From: Pseudonocardia petroleophila
GTDB taxonomy: Bacteria > Actinomycetota > Actinomycetes > Mycobacteriales > Pseudonocardiaceae
DNA: 64,000 nucleotides
Direction: 5' to 3'
Assembly: GCF_014235185.1 (NCBI RefSeq)
Contig: NZ_CP060131.1
Location: forward strand, 3,789,501-3,853,500
The notes under the pieces are model-generated. The model had not been told where the DNA came from. It saw nothing but the letters and a program-made list of their open reading frames with translations, and did not search any database. Of this stretch, positions 59,563 to 64,000 are shown piece by piece; position 1 is the first letter of the stretch; each line of letters opens with the position of its first letter. The translations under genes were made by a program, and so were the position numbers.

Positions 59563-60483
59563 TCAGCTCTCCGGTGCCGGGGTGCGGAAGCCGTGCCGAT
59601 CCAGGAAGCGCCCGATCGCGGCGAGCCCCTCGTCGTGTGCGGGGTGCGTCGGGAGCTGCAGGAACGCGTGCGGTGCGCCGTCGAGCACCACGAGCTCGTG
59701 CGGGACGCCGACCTCGGCGAGGTGCGCGGCGAACGCCGTGGACTCGGCACACAGCGGGTCGCGCCCGCCGACGGCCACCAGCGTCGGCGGCATCCCGGCG
59801 CCGTGGCCCTCGGGGCTGAGCCGGGGGTCACCCCGGACGGCCTCGAAGTCCCCGGGCGGCAGGTAGAGCTGGGTGTGCGCCTCGTGCCCGGCCAGCAACG
59901 GGGCCAGTACCGGCAGGGCCCGGTGGTAGTCGTAGACGCCGTAGAGCAGCAGGGCCCCGGAGACCGACCGGCCCGCCGTTGTACCGGTGAGCACGCAGGC
60001 CGCGAGGTTGGCCCCGGCGGAGTCCCCGCCGACCAGGATCCGGGCCGGGTCGCCGCCGAACTCCGCGGCATGCCCGGCCGCCCAGCCGACGGCGAACTCC
60101 GCGTCCTGCACGGCGGCCGGGAACCGGTGCTTGGGCGCCCTGCGGTAGTCGACCGAGACGACCAGCAGGCCGAGCGCCGCCAGCTCGGTGGCCAGCCGGC
60201 GATGGGTGTGCGGTGCGCCCATCACCCAGCCGCCGCCGTGCAGGTAGACGAGCACCGGGAACGGCGGCTCGCCGAGCGGGACGGTGATGTCGGCACCCAG
60301 CCGCCAACCCGCTACCTCGCGCATCGGCACGCCGTGGTGCACCGCCGCGACCGGGGGGCCGTCGGCGTTGACGTAGTCGTCGTAGGAGCCGAGCAGGGCG
60401 GCGGGGGAGATCCCGTCGGGTGCCCGCAGCGTCAGCTGGAACTCCAGCAGGGGGCCGGGAACCGTGGCCGCCGGGTCGCTCAT
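59563..60483 (-). CDS. Alpha/beta hydrolase, HSL-type esterase
   Basis: 306 residues, ATG overlapping the ligase stop by 4 bases. HGGGWVMG (oxyanion hole of hormone-sensitive-lipase family), GGDSAGANLA nucleophile, Asp in GGRDPLCAES and His in GAPHAFLQ. It would hydrolyse esters or lactones, the natural step after a BVMO, although the nearest BVMO is 13 kb away. Coupled translation with an acyl-CoA ligase suggests hydrolysis followed by CoA activation. Confidence 0.92.
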   Translation of the reverse strand: MSDPAATVPGPLLEFQLTLRAPDGISPAALLGSYDDYVNADGPPVAAVHHGVPMREVAGWRLGADITVPLGEPPFPVLVYLHGGGWVMGAPHTHRRLATELAALGLLVVSVDYRRAPKHRFPAAVQDAEFAVGWAAGHAAEFGGDPARILVGGDSAGANLAACVLTGTTAGRSVSGALLLYGVYDYHRALPVLAPLLAGHEAHTQLYLPPGDFEAVRGDPRLSPEGHGAGMPPTLVAVGGRDPLCAESTAFAAHLAEVGVPHELVVLDGAPHAFLQLPTHPAHDEGLAAIGRFLDRHGFRTPAPES

Positions 60484-62111
60484 CGGGCCCCCGCGTCGAG
60501 CGCCCGCAGCTCGACCCGGCGGATCTTGCCGGTGATGGTCTTGGGCAGCTCGGCCAGGAAACCGATCTCCCGCGGGTGGTTCCAGCCGCCCGCGGTGCGC
60601 TTGCAGTGCTCCTTGAGCTCGGCCACCAGCTCGTCGCCCGGTTCGTGGCCCGGGTTCAGCGCGACCCAGGCCTTGACGATCTGGCCACGCTGCGGGTCGG
60701 GCTTGCCGACCACCCCGGCCTCGGCGACCGCGGGGTGCGACAACAGGGCCGCCTCGATCTCGGTCGGCCCGATCCGGTAGCCGCCCGAGGAGATGACGTC
60801 GTCGCGCCGGCTGCTGTACCAGAAGTAGCCGTCCTCGTCGATCCTGGCCAGGTCGCCGGTCCACTGCCAGCCGTCGCGCAGGACGGCGGCGGTGGCCTCG
60901 GGCCGCTCCCAGTAACCCTGGGTGAGCGCGGGGTAGTCCGGCCGGGAGACGATCTCACCGATCTCGCCGGTGGGCAGCTCGGTGCCCTCGTCGTCGACGA
61001 CGGCCACGGTGAGCCACGGCAGGGCCGGGCCCAGGCTGCCGGGTTTGATGGTCATGCCGTTGCGGTTGCTGCACAGCGCCGCGCCGTTCTCGGTCTGCCC
61101 GTAGCACTCGACGATCGGCGTGCCGAACCGGGTCCTGGACCACTCGAGGGTCTCGGGGTCGAGCGGTTCGCCGACGGTGCCGAGCCGACGGATCGGGACG
61201 GGGCCTCCCTCTCCCGGCAGTCCGGCCTCGCCGGAGCGCAGCATCCGGTAGGCGGTGGGCACCGCGAACAGGGTGGTGACGCCCTCGTCCCGGATGATCG
61301 ACCACCAGCGGGCGGCGTCGAACTCGCCCTCGTAGGTCACGAAGCCCTGTCCGAAGCCCAGCGTGCCCAGCGGCAGCAGGACGCCGGTGATCCACGCCAG
61401 GTCCGAGGTCGGCCACATGAGGTCCTCGGGCCGCAGCTCCAGGGTCAGCGCGACCAGCGCGAGCGCCCCGACCAGCAGCTGGTGCCCGTGCACCGAGCCC
61501 TTCGGCCGTCCGGTGGTGCCGCTGGTGTAGAAGAGGAACGCCGGGTCCTCGGCCGTGGTGTCCGCCACTTCGACCTGCGCCGGAGCGGCGGCCAGCCGGG
61601 CGGTCAGGCCGTCCGGACCGTCGTCGTCGATCAGCACCACGGTGGCCCCGACGGCGGCGGCCGCCGCGCGCACGGTCGGCTCGTGGGCCCGGGCGGTGAC
61701 GATCACCCTCGGCCGGGCGTCCTGCACCCGCACGGCGACCCCGTCGGGGCCGAACGTGGTGGACAGGCAGCTCCACACCGCGCCGACCTTGAGGGTGCCG
61801 AGCAATAGGGCCCAGTGCACGGGCAACCGGGGCATCATCGTGAACACCCGGTCGCCCCGGGTCACGCCGAGCCCGCGCAGCGCACCGGCGACCCGGTCGG
61901 AGGTGTCGGCGAGCTCGGCGAAGCCGATGTCGCGCGCGGAGCCGTCGGCCCCCAGCCAGCGGATCGCCCGGGCCCCGGAGTCGCGGTAGCGGTCGCACAC
62001 CTGGACCGCGAGGTTCATCCGGTCCGGCACCCGCCACCGGAAGCCCTTGGCGATCTCGGCGTTGCCGGTGTCGCGCAGCGCCGCGTAGTGGTCCGTGTCG
62101 ACGTCGGTCAC
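60480..62111 (-). CDS. Acyl-CoA synthetase (medium-chain ACSM/AcsA-like)
   Basis: 543 residues, GTG start at 62111. FLFYTSGTTGRPKGSVHGH, TSDLAWITG, ECYGQTENGA, WQWTGD, DVISSGGYRIGPTEIE and ITGKIRRVELR. The SSGGYRIGP block puts it with medium-chain and acetyl-type synthetases rather than the FadD group. Divergent from the ACAD at 62208; the 96-base gap holds a 12-bp palindrome. Confidence 0.92.
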   Translation of the reverse strand: MTDVDTDHYAALRDTGNAEIAKGFRWRVPDRMNLAVQVCDRYRDSGARAIRWLGADGSARDIGFAELADTSDRVAGALRGLGVTRGDRVFTMMPRLPVHWALLLGTLKVGAVWSCLSTTFGPDGVAVRVQDARPRVIVTARAHEPTVRAAAAAVGATVVLIDDDGPDGLTARLAAAPAQVEVADTTAEDPAFLFYTSGTTGRPKGSVHGHQLLVGALALVALTLELRPEDLMWPTSDLAWITGVLLPLGTLGFGQGFVTYEGEFDAARWWSIIRDEGVTTLFAVPTAYRMLRSGEAGLPGEGGPVPIRRLGTVGEPLDPETLEWSRTRFGTPIVECYGQTENGAALCSNRNGMTIKPGSLGPALPWLTVAVVDDEGTELPTGEIGEIVSRPDYPALTQGYWERPEATAAVLRDGWQWTGDLARIDEDGYFWYSSRRDDVISSGGYRIGPTEIEAALLSHPAVAEAGVVGKPDPQRGQIVKAWVALNPGHEPGDELVAELKEHCKRTAGGWNHPREIGFLAELPKTITGKIRRVELRALDAGAR

Positions 62112-62135
62112 GGGGACTCCCGTTCAGGGGTGTTG

Positions 62136-62147
62136 TGATCTAGATCA
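62136..62147. promoter_or_regulatory. Perfect 12-bp palindrome TGATCTAGATCA between ligase and ACAD
   Basis: Self-complementary and AT-richer than surroundings, followed by TGATTATCATCC. Sits centrally in the divergent promoter, so it may control both directions. Confidence 0.45.
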
Positions 62148-62207
62148 TCGTGATTATCATCCTGATCGTGCGGGCAGGCAAGGCTGCCCAGCGACGGGGA
62201 GGACGAC

Positions 62208-63371
62208 GTGGACTTCACCCTGACCGAACGCGAGCGCGAGTGGGTCGAGCTCGGGCGCACGCTCGCCGCCGAGTTCGCCCCCCGGGCCGCCCACTGGGAC
62301 ACCGAGTCGGCCTACCCCGAGGAGAACCACAAGCGGCTTGGTGAGCTCGGCCTGCTCGGCGCCGCGCTGCCCACCGAATTCGGCGGCGGAGGGGCCAGCC
62401 TCGTCGAGTGCTACCTGCTGGTCGAGGAGATCAGCAAGGCGTGCGCCAACACGGCGCTGCTGGTGCACGACCAGAACGTCTCCGGACGGATCCTCGCCAC
62501 CTACGGCGGCCCCGGCCACCGCGAGATCCTGGAGCGGCTCGCCGCGGGCACCGCGGAGGTGACCATCGCGATGACCGAGCCGCAGGCGGGCTCGGCGCTC
62601 TACGAGCTGACCACCACCGCCCGCCGGGACGGCGACGAGTGGGTCGTCGACGGCGGCAAGACCTACAACTCCTTCGGCGACCGCGCGGCGGCGCACCTGG
62701 TCTACGCCCGGTTCGTCGAGACCGGCTCGGCACCCCCGTCGGGTCCGGAGGGCATCGGCATCGTGCTCGTCGACGCCGACCGCCGGGGGGTGTCGGTCAC
62801 CCCGATGGGGCGCAAGCTCGGGATGCGCGGTGTGGAGGAGGTCGACCTGCACTTCGACGGGGTGCGGGTACCCGCCTCCCACGTCGTCATCGAGGGCCGG
62901 CCGGGCTCCACCGAGGGCTTCACCCGGCCGCTGGAGGTCTACAACGCCACCCGCGTCGGGATGGGGGTGATGGCGCTGGGGATCGCCCAGGGGGCGATGG
63001 ACCTCGCGATCGCCCACCTGCGGACCCGCCGCCAGTTCGGCCGCCGGCTCGCCGACTTCCAGGGCCTGCAGTGGATGCTCGCCGATGCGGCCGTCGCGGT
63101 CGAAGGCGCCCGGTTGCTGTGCTACCGGGCGCTCTCCGAGGTCGACGCGGGCCGCACCTCGGCCTACCACTCGGCCTGCGCGAAGATCGCCGCCACCGAG
63201 GGCGCGTTCCGGGTCGTCGACGACTGCCTGCAGATGCTCGGCGGTGCCGGGTACTTCGCCGAGGCGCCGCTGGAGCGGATGCTCCGCGACGTGCGGATGT
63301 TCAAGATCACCGGCGGGACGACCCAGATCCTGAAGAACACGATCGGGCGCGCCCTGGTGGGCAGGCCCTGA
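62208..63371 (+). CDS. Acyl-CoA dehydrogenase-fold protein, no obvious catalytic Glu
   Basis: 387 residues, GTG start with GGGGAGGACGAC upstream. AMTEPQAGSALYELTTTARR and the three ACAD domains are complete. By eye the classical Glu site reads FKITGGTTQILKN (Gly) and the isovaleryl-type site reads VYNATRVGMG (Thr), so neither usual base is present. It may use another residue, or catalyse a different flavin reaction. The stop overlaps the crotonase start by one base (TGATG). Confidence 0.88.
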   Translation: MDFTLTEREREWVELGRTLAAEFAPRAAHWDTESAYPEENHKRLGELGLLGAALPTEFGGGGASLVECYLLVEEISKACANTALLVHDQNVSGRILATYGGPGHREILERLAAGTAEVTIAMTEPQAGSALYELTTTARRDGDEWVVDGGKTYNSFGDRAAAHLVYARFVETGSAPPSGPEGIGIVLVDADRRGVSVTPMGRKLGMRGVEEVDLHFDGVRVPASHVVIEGRPGSTEGFTRPLEVYNATRVGMGVMALGIAQGAMDLAIAHLRTRRQFGRRLADFQGLQWMLADAAVAVEGARLLCYRALSEVDAGRTSAYHSACAKIAATEGAFRVVDDCLQMLGGAGYFAEAPLERMLRDVRMFKITGGTTQILKNTIGRALVGRP

Positions 63372-64000
63372 TGGCGGCGGCCGGCCCGGCGGGTTCGGGT
63401 CCGCCGGTCGTCGTCGAGTCCGTCGGCCGGGTCGGCGTCGTGCGGCTCGACCGGCCCGGCAAGCTCAACGCCCTCGACGGACCCACCATCAGCGCGCTCC
63501 GGGCGGCCGTCGCCCGCTGCGCCGCCGACGACGGGATCGCCGCGGTGCTCCTGGAGGGGGCCGGGCGCTCGTTCTGCGCCGGCGGGGACCAGAGCGGCGG
63601 CGCGCAGCCACCGCGGGGGGCCTACGGCTGGTACGCCTACATCGCGGCCGAGGCCAACGCGCTGGTCCGCGAGCTCCTCGGGATGCCCAAGCCGGTGGTG
63701 GCCGCCGTGCAGGGCCATGCCTACGGCGCCGGGATGTGCCTCGCGCTGACCGCCGACCTGGTGGTCGCCGCCGACGACGCCCGGTTCTGCATGCCGTACC
63801 TGAAGATCGCCAACAAGCCCGACTTCGGGGCGTCCTACCTGTTGCCGCGCCGGGTGGCGAGCCTGTCGGTGGCGAAGGACCTGATCTACACCTCGCGCGT
63901 CGTGGACGCCCCCGAGGCGTTGCGGCTGGGGCTGGCCAACCGGCTGGAACCGCTGGCCGGGATGCGGTCGGCCGCCCTGTCGCTGGCGTCCGACCTGGCC
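63371..64000 (+). CDS. Crotonase-fold protein, isomerase-like (3' end outside window)
   Basis: 210 residues are visible from the ATG at 63371; the frame is open to the edge. RLDRPGKLNALDG, GRSFCAGGDQSGG and QGHAYGAGMCLALTAD form the CoA/oxyanion site. The hydratase Glu positions are Cys (GAGMCLAL) and Tyr (CMPYLKIANKPDFG), while Asp in KPDFGASYLLPRR is at the place used by PaaG/enoyl-CoA isomerases. It most likely moves a double bond in an enoyl-CoA and works with the overlapping ACAD gene. Confidence 0.88.
   Translation, partial: MAAAGPAGSGPPVVVESVGRVGVVRLDRPGKLNALDGPTISALRAAVARCAADDGIAAVLLEGAGRSFCAGGDQSGGAQPPRGAYGWYAYIAAEANALVRELLGMPKPVVAAVQGHAYGAGMCLALTADLVVAADDARFCMPYLKIANKPDFGASYLLPRRVASLSVAKDLIYTSRVVDAPEALRLGLANRLEPLAGMRSAALSLASDLA

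Noticed and set aside
1..64000. CRISPR arrays, tRNA or rRNA genes, prophage or intact transposons
   Set aside because: No regularly spaced repeats, tRNA-like cloverleafs, rRNA stretches or integrase/transposase genes were seen by reading; a computed scan would be needed to exclude a divergent tRNA.

Overview
The window is very GC-rich, densely packed actinobacterial DNA. GTG starts, 4-base gene overlaps, F420-type luciferase-like enzymes, TetR and PaaX regulators and many FadD/FadE-type enzymes suggest a soil actinomycete, perhaps Pseudonocardiaceae (inference; there is no marker gene). No tRNA, rRNA, CRISPR array or intact mobile element was seen. About 53 genes are supported, and nearly all look catabolic: 8 acyl-CoA ligases, 9 acyl-CoA dehydrogenase (ACAD) chains, 5 crotonase-fold proteins, 4 SDRs, 3 flavin Baeyer-Villiger-type monooxygenases (one cut by the edge), a Rieske oxygenase, a P450, a diiron protein, two carboxylase systems, 4 TetR and 1 PaaX regulator. 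It reads as a catabolic island for cyclic, branched or terpenoid/steroid-like acids and ketones.

Layout. 1-3.3 kb: end of a Baeyer-Villiger monooxygenase (BVMO), a ligase and an LLM oxidoreductase. 3.5-8.1 kb: a TetR, an ACAD resembling cyclohexanecarboxyl-CoA dehydrogenase, a 71-residue biotin carrier, a 104-residue unknown protein, a second TetR and a transglutaminase-like protein. 8.2-20.8 kb: a leucine/isoprenoid-type module (methylcrotonyl/geranyl-CoA-type carboxylase, ACADs, crotonase, ligases, thiolase-fold plus DUF35 pair, thioesterase). 20.8-25.75 kb: two ligases and an SDR. 25.99-31.3 kb: an unusual operon of amidohydrolase, two MaoC proteins, LLM enzyme and carboxyltransferase. 31.4-33.2 kb: an ACAD/TetR pair paralogous to the one at 6.5-11 kb. 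33.3-42.5 kb: a nine-gene operon with a BadI-like crotonase, two ACAD alpha/beta pairs, a CoA-transferase, a second crotonase, an alcohol dehydrogenase and a C-C bond hydrolase, divergent from a BadH-like SDR and a citrate-synthase-fold lyase. 44.2-52.9 kb: an oxygenase operon (HAPMO-like monooxygenase, Rieske protein, ligase, SDR, TetR, BVMO, PanC). 53-57.2 kb: ligase, SDR, diiron protein, crotonase. 57.3-64 kb: PaaX regulator, P450, esterase, ligase, ACAD and a crotonase cut by the edge.

How it may work (inference). Monooxygenases, the P450 and the Rieske enzyme would oxygenate or open cyclic ketones. Esterase, dehydrogenase and ligases would deliver CoA thioesters. ACADs, SDRs and crotonases (including BadH/BadI-like ring-cleavage partners), carboxylases and retro-aldol/lyase enzymes would dismantle the skeleton. 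Repeated palindromes point to local regulons. GTTWACC-type sites occur four times, GTTAG-N6-CTAAC twice, and an ACAGAATGTCGTA element twice beside the PaaX gene.
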